DNA from: Planctomycetota bacterium
Lineage (GTDB): Bacteria; Planctomycetota; UBA8108; JACQVS01
NCBI GenBank assembly: GCA_028280485.1
Contig: JANQLS010000195.1
Span: 1-42,545, forward strand
Reading direction: 5' to 3'
DNA: 42,545 bases
Positions 13,915-22,190 of this stretch are shown in pieces (the stretch's first letter is position 1; every line of letters starts with the position of its first letter). Made by a program: the position numbers and the translations under genes. The notes under the pieces are model-generated. The model saw only the letters and a program-made list of their open reading frames with translations, searched no databases and had not been told where the DNA came from.

Positions 13915-15141
13915 TCATATTTGCAACCCCTGTTGCGCCCTATACCTCGCTTTGGTGATCACATTTGTTAAGGCCAACGTGTCACTTTCCGCGTATCTCT
14001 GAGTGGTACTCGAATTTGTGTGACCGCACAAGGCCCTAATTTTATCCAATGGAACTCCGGCATTAATTAACTGTGTTGCGCCGCCGTGGCGTACGTCATC
14101 GTAAAAAGCTCTGACAGGGACGTCCGCAAGCAAACAAGCCTTACGCCATTGCTTGTTGAGTGATCCGACAGCTAAAGGACCCCCATATTTCCTCTCGAAT
14201 AAAAAGGATTTAGGATCTCCGCTCAAATCGTATCTAGCCAAAATCTTTCCAAACTCTGGAACAACAGGCAGCTCGATTCGGTAATAGCGATCGCTCGGAT
14301 CAGAAGCTGATTTACGCCCATCCAAAATCATGTCATCCGACCAATGTCTTTGGATGGTAAGTGTTCCTTTAGTTAGGTTAATGTCCCTTAACTGAATGGC
14401 CCTAATCTCACACGGACGCAAAATGTAAATGATCCCGGTTTTAGCAGCATCCCGGTAAGTGGTCATTTTGTCGAAAATCTTCATGACCGTCTCAAAGTCT
14501 CTAAAGTTTGTTTTCATTCGAGAAGCGGGTAATGGAGGAAACTCCGGCAGGGAAATCCCTACAAGCTCCTTGGCAGCCATCTTCAAAGTGGGACGTAACA
14601 CCCCAAGCGCTTTTACTTTCTGACGGTGAGACGGAAATTCTTTCGCGGCCATAAATTGTTTTAAGTGATTGTAATGCAGCTCTCTCGAGTCTATCTTCCC
14701 GAAGAAGGGCTTTAGGTAATTTTTAATAAGATTATCGGTGTCTTTTATGTATTTTGGCGTACAGCCTGATTTTTGGCCTCTGTAGGTACGTTTCTCATCG
14801 ATGTATTGGTCTAATAAAGTCCCAATCAAATACTGTCTTCGCTGGAAAGATGAAAAATATTTTTTGATATCGAACCGATCAGTTCGAATGTCTTTGAGAA
14901 TTTCATCTAAGAGCGCATCGGCTAAAGCTAAAGACGTAAGTCTTTGGCCTACACGATTGTAGCGAATATCATACCTCCCGATTTTCGGGAGGTTAACCCT
15001 AATCTTAAGCAATTTAGGCGGTTTGCCGCAACTTAAACAGGCTGGAATCCTGTTTTGAAACAACTCAGTTTTTATGGACGTAAAGCCCCCGCCGCAATCA
15101 CACCGATTCACCCGTGTATCGGACTTGATAACTGCTGCCAT
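13915..15141 (-). CDS. int: Tyrosine recombinase / integrase 2 with N-terminal zinc ribbon
   Basis: 408 residues from the ATG at 15141; an upstream GTG at 15249 would place the operator inside the coding sequence, so I prefer 15141. The N-terminus has a zinc-ribbon pattern (Cys14-x-Cys16 ... Cys35-x2-Cys38), a core-binding domain follows, and the catalytic domain has Arg242 (ILRPCEI), Arg351 (DDVRH), His374 (CGH) and Tyr383 (TTQRYAE). The His of HxxR is replaced by Asp348. The attP-like tRNA-Pro fragment is adjacent at its 3' side, so this is the likely integrase for the tRNA site. A TGTGTAATACACA operator lies 10 bp upstream of the ATG. Confidence 0.88.
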   Translation of the reverse strand: MAAVIKSDTRVNRCDCGGGFTSIKTELFQNRIPACLSCGKPPKLLKIRVNLPKIGRYDIRYNRVGQRLTSLALADALLDEILKDIRTDRFDIKKYFSSFQRRQYLIGTLLDQYIDEKRTYRGQKSGCTPKYIKDTDNLIKNYLKPFFGKIDSRELHYNHLKQFMAAKEFPSHRQKVKALGVLRPTLKMAAKELVGISLPEFPPLPASRMKTNFRDFETVMKIFDKMTTYRDAAKTGIIYILRPCEIRAIQLRDINLTKGTLTIQRHWSDDMILDGRKSASDPSDRYYRIELPVVPEFGKILARYDLSGDPKSFLFERKYGGPLAVGSLNKQWRKACLLADVPVRAFYDDVRHGGATQLINAGVPLDKIRALCGHTNSSTTQRYAESDTLALTNVITKARYRAQQGLQI

Positions 15142-15151
15142 TTGGGGTAAA

Positions 15152-15164
15152 TGTGTAATACACA
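15152..15164 (-). promoter_or_regulatory. TGTGTAATACACA operator before integrase 2
   Basis: An exact copy of the 13-bp near-palindrome, ending 10 bases upstream of the preferred integrase 2 ATG. A TTGACC at about 15173-15178 on the minus strand could be the -35, which would put the site over the -10 region. Its position supports repression of integrase 2 by the same factor that acts on integrase 1. Confidence 0.65.
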
Positions 15165-15306
15165 ATATGTATTGGGTCAATAAATTAATATTCGACACAG
15201 AATAAAAACCAGAGTCAAACTGTTTTTCTGTGTTTCCCAAAATCGCCACTTACTAAGTCCCCGTTTTATTAACGTTTTCAAGTTGAAAAATATAAAAAGT
15301 ATTTTT

Positions 15307-15510
15307 TTAACTTTTTTTCGTCTTCTTTTTTGCGTTTGCCGTTTTCTTCTTTTTCTTAATTTTCACCAAAATATACTGATAAACAAAGTGATCGACCGCT
15401 TTTTGAACTCCACCGAAATCTCGCTTTAACCGAGCTATGATGTGCGGCTCTATTCTGACCGACACCACCTTTTTCTTTTCTGTGAAATCCGGCGTTCTTC
15501 CCTTTGGCAT
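15307..15510 (-). CDS. Ribbon-helix-helix transcriptional repressor
   Basis: 67 residues. The core (KKVVSVRIEPHIIARLKRDF, then GVQKAVDHFVYQYI) is the beta strand and two helices of a MetJ/Arc/CopG-type RHH domain; the C-terminus is a lysine-rich tail. RHH proteins bind DNA as dimers through the paired strands. One TGTGTAATACACA site lies 66 bases upstream of its own ATG, which suggests autoregulation, and the same site precedes both integrases. I infer it is the lysogeny-type repressor for that set. Ribosome binding site weak. Confidence 0.75.
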   Translation of the reverse strand: MPKGRTPDFTEKKKVVSVRIEPHIIARLKRDFGGVQKAVDHFVYQYILVKIKKKKKTANAKKKTKKS

Positions 15511-15575
15511 CTGTAATGTCAGTTTTCCATCAAAGTTACAATTTTGACAAACTTTATATGTCTACGAAAATATTA

Positions 15576-15588
15576 TGTGTAATACACA
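15576..15588. promoter_or_regulatory. TGTGTAATACACA operator upstream of RHH gene
   Basis: An exact 13-bp copy, 66 bases before the RHH ATG and 43 bases beyond the stop of the large exported protein gene. On the minus strand it abuts a TAATAT that could be a -10 box. The interval 15511-15630 also contains a short CGCTA/TAGCG inverted repeat (15613-15624), without a U-tract to make it a terminator. Confidence 0.65.
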
Positions 15589-15630
15589 ATTGAAATCATT
15601 ACGGTTTTATTTTCGCTAACTAGCGTCAAA

Positions 15631-18600
15631 CTACGGGCATCCCGTCATCGTTGATCCGTATTTATCGCAAACATAGTCATTTACTTCTTCGTATTCGTCG
15701 CCTGTACCGTTTCCGGTCATATCCAGAGCCGACCAAATAGCGACTTCAGCGATTGTGACGTCATCACCTTTGATGTCGGGAACACCCCCTCCACCATCTC
15801 CGCTGACATCCATGTCACCGCAAGCACCGACCCGAATAGCTTCAATTGTTGCTGCTCCTGTGGCTCCTGTGTCCAAGTCTTTGGTAGAAGCTCCGTCTAG
15901 CCAAACTTCTTCGTTACCGGAGTTTCTGACAACAAGAATGAGGTGATGCCAATTCGTATCCGCCGAAGCCGACCCGTCAACCCAAGAAGCCTGATTTGAG
16001 CCCACCTGAACTGAAACAAGCTTTGAGCTTGTGGCTGAAAGAGTCCAATCGTTGAATCTATCCCATGCACCAACAATACAGCTTCTCGCGGAGGTATTCG
16101 CTGAGAGTTTGAATACTACGAGAATGTAAGATGTTGCGATAGTTGGGGACAGCGCCGATTCCGCCGCCTCATCATTCGATGCATCGAAATCCCCAGCGGC
16201 CAAACTGTTGATTGCCGAACTATTGTGAGCTGGATCATTGATGGATCCGCTATTATCCAAAACTTCCGTCTCACCTGTATCCAGCTGATCCCACTCAGTG
16301 ATGTCTCCACCCGAAGTGGTAATGTTTTCGGCATTCCACCAATAAGCAAGAGTTCCGATACTGTTTAAGTCAGTGACCGCAGCTGTGATCGTTACTGAAG
16401 TGGTCGTGACACTTGTCAGCCCAGAGCTAGCAATGGTGAGTGTGTAAGTGCCCTCAGTATCTAAAGCGACATCGTCGAAGGTACAAACACCACTCGAAGG
16501 GGTTACCGTTGTGGTGGATCCCGAAGAAAAAGCACCTCCGCCAGGACCCGACGCAATTGAAATAGTGCAGTTTGTTGACCAAGCGGTATCGACTGCCCCT
16601 AATCTATTTCGCGCGCTTGCTGTAAAAGCAGTCATTGTTGCATCTACAGCGGCAGTAGCAGGTTCAGTTCCAATTTTGAGCTTTGATGCAGATAGAGTGT
16701 GAGAAGTAATCGAGTTTCCTGCACCGTTAGCCGCTCCTACTCGGTGTCTTAGATACTCATACTCTCCATAGTCAGTTTCATAAGTAGAAAGATCCGTAAT
16801 CAGAGTATCTGCGATCGGAGTTCCAGCTTCACGAGTATGGTAGGTGTCTAGGTACATCCCCTCATACATCGAATCTCGCATGATTTTCAGACGGATAGAT
16901 GGGGAGCCATCATCGTTACCTTTTGCAAATGCATCCAAGCCCGTCCACGGCTTGTTCCCTGGAATGTTTGGAGCAATTAAGCAGCCGTCTCCCATCGTGG
17001 TAAATCGTCGTGCAGAGAACCAAGGATTGTGGTGCTCATCATAGTCAAAGGTGAATCCAGATGTGCCCGCGCTTTGTGTTCCTCCCCAAAGCCCCCCGAC
17101 AACGTTGATTGTATCGTTCGCCGTATTTTCATATGCGACGAACTCTGAACGGCCATCAATGGCTGTCAGGATTGCATCGTTTACTTGAGCGGCTGTGGCG
17201 TTTGTAGCTAAGCTTGTGATTTCTTCGTTTGCATCCGCAGACGAACAAGCACCGCCAGGTTGGGACGTTCCTGAATCATCAATATCGAACCAAAAGCAAA
17301 CCGAGTTAGAGTGAATTTTGTTGTCACCCTCAAGGACAAAGTATGTCCCATCAAGGGAGTCTGAAACATCGGCTACCGGCGTAATGTCAAGCCCATCCGC
17401 ACCGCTATGACACTGGACCGAAGCATAGTGGAGAAGAACAACGATTTTATCTCGCCAGTTCGTTCGCTGAACCAACCAGTACATGCCGCGTGCTCGAACC
17501 GTGGCATAATCGATTGCCGTCAGATTAAGATATCCGATATCACTACCGACAAACCCGTTTGTGTTTTCATCCGCCCCACAGGTCGATTCACAGGCCGTGT
17601 AAACTCCGGTCTGTCCACTTGTGTAGTCCGCATCGGTAATGGAGGTTGGACTACCGTCAACTTCAACTGTATTTGGTACAAGCAGAAGGTTCGTGTAATC
17701 AGAAAAATCCAGTCCGACAGTCGTTGCGTTTGCGGAGTCGTCATCAGCCGCGTTTGTCGTCAGGAACATCAGAGTCTGTTTATTGTCCCAGTTGTCTAGA
17801 ACGTCTTTTACGATAGTGAGAACGCCCGTCGTATCCGCTGGCTCATCGTAAACATAGACCATCGCTTGACCATTTGCGATGTCAGCTTCATCGGTGACCG
17901 TCTGATCCGCAAGATCAGCATATGATGCAGTTCTGTGTGAAGATTGAGTATGCGGAGAAGATCTCCAAAACAAATACCAGTCGTCCTCATGGTATTTATC
18001 CAGAATCAATTGCTGCCAAGATCCGCCCGCAGCCGAGGACCCATCTAAGTCGAATTGCTCGGGAGATCCGCCGTCTCCGGACAAAAACACGTTGGAGTTG
18101 AAATACGCTGTGACTAGGTTGTCCTTTAAGATGTCAGTATATTTTCCGTTGATCGAACCTAGTACGCTGTCACTTTGATAACTGCCGTAGTGCGCGTCGT
18201 CGACAAAAGCGTTTGAAATCTCAATTACAGTTTGCTGAACCGGAACAATATCAACAGTCCAGTTGTAAACTTGCATCTCTACATTGATCGAGTCGTCCCC
18301 GGCATTTAAAACTAAATCAGCGTTTGTCGTGGCCGTCGCAGTAGTTTTGGCTTTGATATCTACCCAAATCAGCTCATCTGTCGATGTCGCCTCGGGAACG
18401 AAATTTCCGGATCCTGTAGGAATCTCTCCCATCCAATCCCAATAAGCGTCCGTACCGGATGCAGGAGATGAAGAGACTGAAGCTCTCAGCCATTTATCTG
18501 AGTTGTCGGGATAGGTAGCTGCGAGTTTATAGAAAGTACATTCAAAGTCAGCTACATCCGTTCCTCCACAATTGAGATCAATGGAAGACTCAGATGTATT

Positions 18601-18849
18601 TACTTTTAGCAAAAAGCCGTGAGTTTCGCCTTTTGCAAGGCCATACTGAAGCGAATCGATGTAGGTTATCTGATCGTCATCGATTGGCGTGGGGCGCATG
18701 TTGTAACGGTCAGAAGCTAAAAGAGTAGTGGTTTGAGAGGCGCTATCGGTTGGTTTAGCGAAAAAGCCCATCAGGCTTGGACCGAATGCCCAGGCAGTTG
18801 TTCCAAGAAGTATTACCGAGATTAGTACGTATTTTGCCCAGTTTTTCAT
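15631..18849 (-). CDS. Exported 1072-aa protein: DUF4091/GH123-like region, Ig-like and LamG domains
   Basis: Starts with a Sec signal peptide (basic start, hydrophobic core, AWA at residues 19-21) behind a GGGGGA ribosome binding site. A region with YDEP near residue 334 and, near residues 615-665, GDGCL ... PSIRLKIMRD resembles DUF4091/GH123-type glycosidases, which use an Asp-Glu pair. Then come a bacterial Ig-like domain (about 730-826) and a C-terminal concanavalin/LamG-type domain (about 835-1072) like the one in the gene at 19528. There are several cysteines, plausible for an exported protein. Probably binds or cuts surface glycans outside the cell. Last gene of a tight four-gene operon. 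Confidence 0.7.
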   Translation of the reverse strand: MKNWAKYVLISVILLGTTAWAFGPSLMGFFAKPTDSASQTTTLLASDRYNMRPTPIDDDQITYIDSLQYGLAKGETHGFLLKVNTSESSIDLNCGGTDVADFECTFYKLAATYPDNSDKWLRASVSSSPASGTDAYWDWMGEIPTGSGNFVPEATSTDELIWVDIKAKTTATATTNADLVLNAGDDSINVEMQVYNWTVDIVPVQQTVIEISNAFVDDAHYGSYQSDSVLGSINGKYTDILKDNLVTAYFNSNVFLSGDGGSPEQFDLDGSSAAGGSWQQLILDKYHEDDWYLFWRSSPHTQSSHRTASYADLADQTVTDEADIANGQAMVYVYDEPADTTGVLTIVKDVLDNWDNKQTLMFLTTNAADDDSANATTVGLDFSDYTNLLLVPNTVEVDGSPTSITDADYTSGQTGVYTACESTCGADENTNGFVGSDIGYLNLTAIDYATVRARGMYWLVQRTNWRDKIVVLLHYASVQCHSGADGLDITPVADVSDSLDGTYFVLEGDNKIHSNSVCFWFDIDDSGTSQPGGACSSADANEEITSLATNATAAQVNDAILTAIDGRSEFVAYENTANDTINVVGGLWGGTQSAGTSGFTFDYDEHHNPWFSARRFTTMGDGCLIAPNIPGNKPWTGLDAFAKGNDDGSPSIRLKIMRDSMYEGMYLDTYHTREAGTPIADTLITDLSTYETDYGEYEYLRHRVGAANGAGNSITSHTLSASKLKIGTEPATAAVDATMTAFTASARNRLGAVDTAWSTNCTISIASGPGGGAFSSGSTTTVTPSSGVCTFDDVALDTEGTYTLTIASSGLTSVTTTSVTITAAVTDLNSIGTLAYWWNAENITTSGGDITEWDQLDTGETEVLDNSGSINDPAHNSSAINSLAAGDFDASNDEAAESALSPTIATSYILVVFKLSANTSARSCIVGAWDRFNDWTLSATSSKLVSVQVGSNQASWVDGSASADTNWHHLILVVRNSGNEEVWLDGASTKDLDTGATGAATIEAIRVGACGDMDVSGDGGGGVPDIKGDDVTIAEVAIWSALDMTGNGTGDEYEEVNDYVCDKYGSTMTGCP

Positions 18850-18861
18850 TCTATCCCCCGA

Positions 18862-19518
18862 TTACTGAAGATCCTGCACACAATTTCCACTAATTGAACT
18901 CGATGACCAAACAATGAAGGTGCAAACATCCACATCAGCCGAACCTGTACTCATAACGTGAGCTGTACCGCCTTCCCATTCGACCGCCGCAGGCCAAGTA
19001 ACCGTTCGTGTGGTTGAATCCTGAATGAGTCTAACTGAAAAACTTTGGCCGCCATTGGTTGGGACGTTTGAAAACGTGAATGTGGTATTTGCCGAAAGAG
19101 TCTTAGTGAAATAGTTTCCAGTAGCAAGATCAATCGCTGAAGCTCCGATAGTTGCAACATCATTACCTTTGATTCTCTCAGCGACTTCCAGTGCTGCTCC
19201 TGTGATCGTAACTTTTCCAGATCCGTTCGGAGCGATGTCCACATCTCCATTCGAGACCGAAACCAAGGAATTACTATTAACGTCAAGATCGCCTCCTAGC
19301 TGGGGGGTCGTATCTGAAACGATGTCTTGCCAACGCCCGTCAAGTTCGCTGACAACCACTCGTTTGGTTTCAGTAGCTGAAGTATCTACAATGGCGAACT
19401 CATCATCAGTGGCAAAGCCGGCTGAGGTGAGCGCCGTAAGCGCTGAAATCTTTTGATCCGCTGCCCACACCGTGAAGGGGATTAATATGGCTAAGCCCCC
19501 AATGATCCATTTTTTCAT
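18862..19518 (-). CDS. Exported tail-fibre-like protein
   Basis: 218 residues. A clear Sec signal peptide (MKKW, hydrophobic core, VWA at about 17-19) is joined to sequence typical of phage tail fibres: ISALTALTSAGFATDDEFAI, then QLGGDLDVNSNSL, and a C-terminal beta-rich domain with ANTTFTFSNVP. Fibre proteins are normally cytoplasmic, so the leader is unexpected. AGGGGA ribosome binding site; 9 bases after the gene before it and 12 bases before the next. It may be displayed on or secreted from the lysogen. Confidence 0.7.
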   Translation of the reverse strand: MKKWIIGGLAILIPFTVWAADQKISALTALTSAGFATDDEFAIVDTSATETKRVVVSELDGRWQDIVSDTTPQLGGDLDVNSNSLVSVSNGDVDIAPNGSGKVTITGAALEVAERIKGNDVATIGASAIDLATGNYFTKTLSANTTFTFSNVPTNGGQSFSVRLIQDSTTRTVTWPAAVEWEGGTAHVMSTGSADVDVCTFIVWSSSSISGNCVQDLQ

Positions 19519-19527
19519 ATCGTTCCC

Positions 19528-20478
19528 CTATTCAAGTAAGATTTTGTCTCCGTCTTCTTTCAGTATCCAACCCCCACTCTCCGTGAGTGGTCCGTCACCG
19601 TAAGAAATTGCTGCCGTATTCCACTTAGCTTGCAGATATGCTTCGACTGTTCTCCGATCGGTGTCATCAATCCGGCTATCGTAAACAATGATTTCTCCGA
19701 TCGTTGCGTTTGCAGGCAAGGTCTCGTCATGCCAGACACCGACATTGATATCGGCGAAATCGTTGGGGATGATCGCGTCTCCCGCACTCTCAATGACTCC
19801 ATCGATCCACGTTCTCGAATCACCACTTCCCGCTTCTGTCATTGTCACTGTGTGAATGTGCCAAGAGGTATCGTCTGCATTCGATGAAGAGGTCACTTGC
19901 GCGCTGTTCACGGCGAACCTAAGCTGCCTGTTATTCCCCGCTACCCGCCAATCCCATCTCGTGCCTGATCCGCCGGTTCCTGCCAAAGATGAGCGAGATG
20001 AAATTGGAATCCCAGTATCGGAGTTGATTCGCGCAACCCAAATCATTGTCCAGTCATCTGCGGTTGATGAAGTCGAATTGTTACTGAGATACTCAGTATT
20101 AGCGTGATCAAAATCGATGGTGTTTAAAGAGTTTTGCGTAACAAGTCCGCTCTCAGGACCGTTGTTGGCATCTAAAATTGTTAAATGGTTATCGTTTCCT
20201 GATTTATCGTCCCACGCAGTGACTTCTGAAGTACCTGTAATCGTGTCAGTGTCGGAAGCATCCCACCAACCTAAAAGACCGCTCACTGTTTGAGGAGTTT
20301 CTAAAGTGGTTTGAGCACCCGTCCCTCCATTCGCTCCATAAAGAATCGATCTAGTTCCTCTACGGAAATGAGCAAAGGCATCGGAATACAGCCAAGCCAG
20401 GATGAAAAGGGTGAGAAGTGCAGTACAAAACCAAAATCGCGGGGTTGTTGGATTCTGTTTCACGTTTGATCCTGCCAT
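19528..20478 (-). CDS. Membrane-anchored LamG/concanavalin-like protein
   Basis: 316 residues. An N-terminal hydrophobic segment at about residues 14-36 after a basic start acts as a signal anchor or signal peptide (ending near AFA). The rest is a LamG-type beta sandwich beginning GLLGWWDASDTDTITG and WDDKSGNDNHL, a pattern seen in phage tail and secreted adhesion proteins, and ends with a short domain (GGWILKEDGDKILLE) resembling a tail-fibre tip. AGGGGA ribosome binding site. Probably binds carbohydrate outside the cytoplasm. Shares its fold with the C-terminus of the 1072-aa protein. Confidence 0.7.
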   Translation of the reverse strand: MAGSNVKQNPTTPRFWFCTALLTLFILAWLYSDAFAHFRRGTRSILYGANGGTGAQTTLETPQTVSGLLGWWDASDTDTITGTSEVTAWDDKSGNDNHLTILDANNGPESGLVTQNSLNTIDFDHANTEYLSNNSTSSTADDWTMIWVARINSDTGIPISSRSSLAGTGGSGTRWDWRVAGNNRQLRFAVNSAQVTSSSNADDTSWHIHTVTMTEAGSGDSRTWIDGVIESAGDAIIPNDFADINVGVWHDETLPANATIGEIIVYDSRIDDTDRRTVEAYLQAKWNTAAISYGDGPLTESGGWILKEDGDKILLE

Positions 20479-20498
20479 GCACTTTCCCCTTTAAAAAA

Positions 20499-21068
20499 CT
20501 AGTCTTGCAAAACGCCGATTACGACTGTGATGTCGTCAGTCGCGGCATAGGTCGGAGTTCCGAGTGTTTGAAGTTGGCAATAAAGAGAATTCCCTGAAAC
20601 GATCGTAAAGAGCTGTCCTACGTTTGGAACAACTGCGACACTCGATCCGCCAATGTCGACGTAATTAGCTGCGGGAATATCAACCACCGCAACAATGTTT
20701 GCTGCATCCGCATCTGAAATGTTGAGAGCAGCGTTGTCAGCTGTCGCCGTGAATGAAGCTTGGAAACAAATGAGCTTTAGGTTTGCACTTTGCTCCGCCT
20801 CATCAATCACTTTGACTGTGGCAATCACTCCTGTTTTGAGAGATGCCACTGCATTTGCAAAAGTCATCATCCCGCCAACAGCATCGTTGGCTGAATAAGC
20901 GCCCGCTGTGATGGTTGGTTTGACCGCAATGTTTCTTGAAAGCGTTCTGACTACTGTTTCCGCATGAGCAACCTGTGCTATCGGCGCAATAGGTACAACA
21001 GTTGTTACCTGAGCGGCAGAAGCAGTGAAAAGCGCAAGCGCTAATAGAGTCTTAAATTTCATTTTCAT
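20499..21068 (-). CDS. Exported protein with phage head-decoration-like domain
   Basis: 189 residues from the ATG at 21068 (GGGG ribosome binding site). The first 37 residues form a Sec signal peptide with likely cleavage after AHA. The mature part (AVASLKTGVIATVKVID, ICFQASFTATADNAALNISD, SLYCQLQTLGTPTYAATDD) matches a beta-sandwich domain often encoded among phage head genes, where it lacks a leader. The protein at 31531 in the head operon has a similar layout without a signal. First gene of the exported operon; its promoter should lie in 21069-21149. Confidence 0.7.
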   Translation of the reverse strand: MKMKFKTLLALALFTASAAQVTTVVPIAPIAQVAHAETVVRTLSRNIAVKPTITAGAYSANDAVGGMMTFANAVASLKTGVIATVKVIDEAEQSANLKLICFQASFTATADNAALNISDADAANIVAVVDIPAANYVDIGGSSVAVVPNVGQLFTIVSGNSLYCQLQTLGTPTYAATDDITVVIGVLQD

Positions 21069-21149
21069 AAGTACCCCGCATCCGTGATAGATCGAATATT
21101 TAAAATATCCTAACAATGTTAATAAAAATATACTATTCTTTTAAGTATT

Positions 21150-21683
21150 TTGGGGAATCAAAAACCAACTTCTGACTTATTTATTTTGGGTATCGATCCT
21201 GGACTCGGCGGGGCATTAGCTTTATTTAACTTAAATAGTCAGAGACTAGAAGTTGCGACCGACATGCCCATTACCGCTTCAACTCGAAGAAAGCGCTCGA
21301 AGGAAATAGATATAGACGCGGTGCTTCAGTTTCTTTCACTCTATGAAAACCAAATTGTTTTAGCCGTGGTGGAAAAAGTGGGCGCAGCTCCCACCGACGG
21401 CGTGGTCGGCGCATTCTCTTTTGGCTTCGGAACGGGATTGATCCACGCTTGCCTTCACTTTCACAAGATTCCCATCGTGCCCGCAGTTCCTAGTGTGTGG
21501 AAACCCTCGATGGGGCTTAGTTCTGACAAAGATGAATCCAGAGCGCTTGCCACGAAAAAATTCCCAGAGCGCAGACACTGCTTCTTACGCAAAAAAGACC
21601 ACGGAAGAGCTGAGGCTGCTCTTTTAACTCGTGTGGGAATTAGTTTAGCGAGATCTTTTATTGCGCGAGGCCGCAATCTTTAA
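21150..21683 (+). CDS. RuvC-like Holliday junction resolvase
   Basis: 177 residues from a TTG at 21150; no better start is visible and the ribosome binding site is poor. RNase H-fold resolvase signatures: GIDPGLGGALALF near residue 14 (first catalytic Asp), VVEKVGA near 74 (Glu) and DHGRAEAALL near 150 (acidic pair region). It would cut recombination or replication junctions before packaging. It stands alone, divergent from the exported operon, and its last 26 bases overlap tail to tail with the HTH gene on the other strand. Confidence 0.8.
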   Translation: MGNQKPTSDLFILGIDPGLGGALALFNLNSQRLEVATDMPITASTRRKRSKEIDIDAVLQFLSLYENQIVLAVVEKVGAAPTDGVVGAFSFGFGTGLIHACLHFHKIPIVPAVPSVWKPSMGLSSDKDESRALATKKFPERRHCFLRKKDHGRAEAALLTRVGISLARSFIARGRNL

Positions 21684-21897
21684 GGAATTTGTGTAACTCT
21701 ACGTCATAAAGCTTCAGAAGCTCAGCTAGCTCCACCACGTCTACACGACGCTCGCGGCTTTCAATTTTGGAGACATAGGTTCTCATGCGCTTGAGCTTGG
21801 AAGAGGCCACTTCCTGACTCAGTGGGGTTGCCTCCCTGGCCTCTCTTAGCAATTTGACTAGCTTTTTGTATTTCGGAGTATGAACCGATTTGGGCAT
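21658..21897 (-). CDS. Cro/CI-type HTH regulator
   Basis: 79 residues. An XRE-type helix-turn-helix (LVKLLREAREATPLSQEVAS, then RTYVSKIESRERRVDVVELAEL) fills the protein, with no ligand or protease domain. It faces another XRE gene at 21966 across 68 bases, the classic layout of a phage genetic switch. It could be the repressor or the Cro-like partner; size gives no preference. Confidence 0.8.
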   Translation of the reverse strand: MPKSVHTPKYKKLVKLLREAREATPLSQEVASSKLKRMRTYVSKIESRERRVDVVELAELLKLYDVELHKFLKDCGLAQ

Positions 21898-21965
21898 GTA
21901 ATGCGTATCGTAAAATATATCTTATCCCCTCCCCAAAATCGGGAGGAGGTGTTATTTCATACGGA
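21898..21965. promoter_or_regulatory. Intergenic switch region between two divergent HTH genes
   Basis: 68 bases that must hold both divergent promoters. It contains the inverted repeat CCTCCC-CAAAATC-GGGAGG (21930-21948), a candidate operator or hairpin, and AT-rich -10-like stretches (AAAATATATCTT). It carries no copy of TGTGTAATACACA, so the HTH pair probably uses a separate operator. Confidence 0.5.
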
Positions 21966-22190
21966 ATGAAAACTCGGAAAAAACAAAAAGTCGGCAAGCT
22001 CATCAGAGCCATAAGGATGGAGAACAACCGCAGCCAAGTCTATATCGCCAAAATTTTGAAATGCTCTCAATCACATGTCTCTAAAATTGAATCTGGAAAT
22101 GAAGTGATTTCACTCGATGAGTGGGCTGCACTCGCCAAACACTTTAACGTTCCTTTTGCTCAGATTGCGCCGCTAGTGAATTCAGCTTGA
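21966..22190 (+). CDS. Cro/CI-type HTH regulator
   Basis: 74 residues, a single XRE helix-turn-helix (GKLIRAIRMENNRSQVYIAK, CSQSHVSKIESGNEVISLDE). Divergent from the HTH gene at 21658. Its 3' end overlaps the 3' end of the leftward HTH gene at 22144 by 47 bases, so transcription of one could interfere with the other. Probably one arm of the lysis-lysogeny switch. Confidence 0.8.
   Translation: MKTRKKQKVGKLIRAIRMENNRSQVYIAKILKCSQSHVSKIESGNEVISLDEWAALAKHFNVPFAQIAPLVNSA

Noticed and set aside
13422..13918. Long leftward frames extending upstream of the 62-aa and lipoprotein genes through the promoter and attP region
   Set aside because: They read through the promoter palindromes and the tRNA-Pro fragment, have low-complexity or Arg-rich composition and no ribosome binding site; the short coupled genes explain the region.
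15142..15249. GTG start at 15249 for integrase 2
   Set aside because: It would put the TGTGTAATACACA operator inside the gene and add a tail without known integrase features before the zinc ribbon.
17407..17799. 130-aa open frame on the plus strand inside the exported 1072-aa gene
   Set aside because: It is antisense to a gene with a clear signal peptide and domain motifs, has no ribosome binding site and no recognisable domain.
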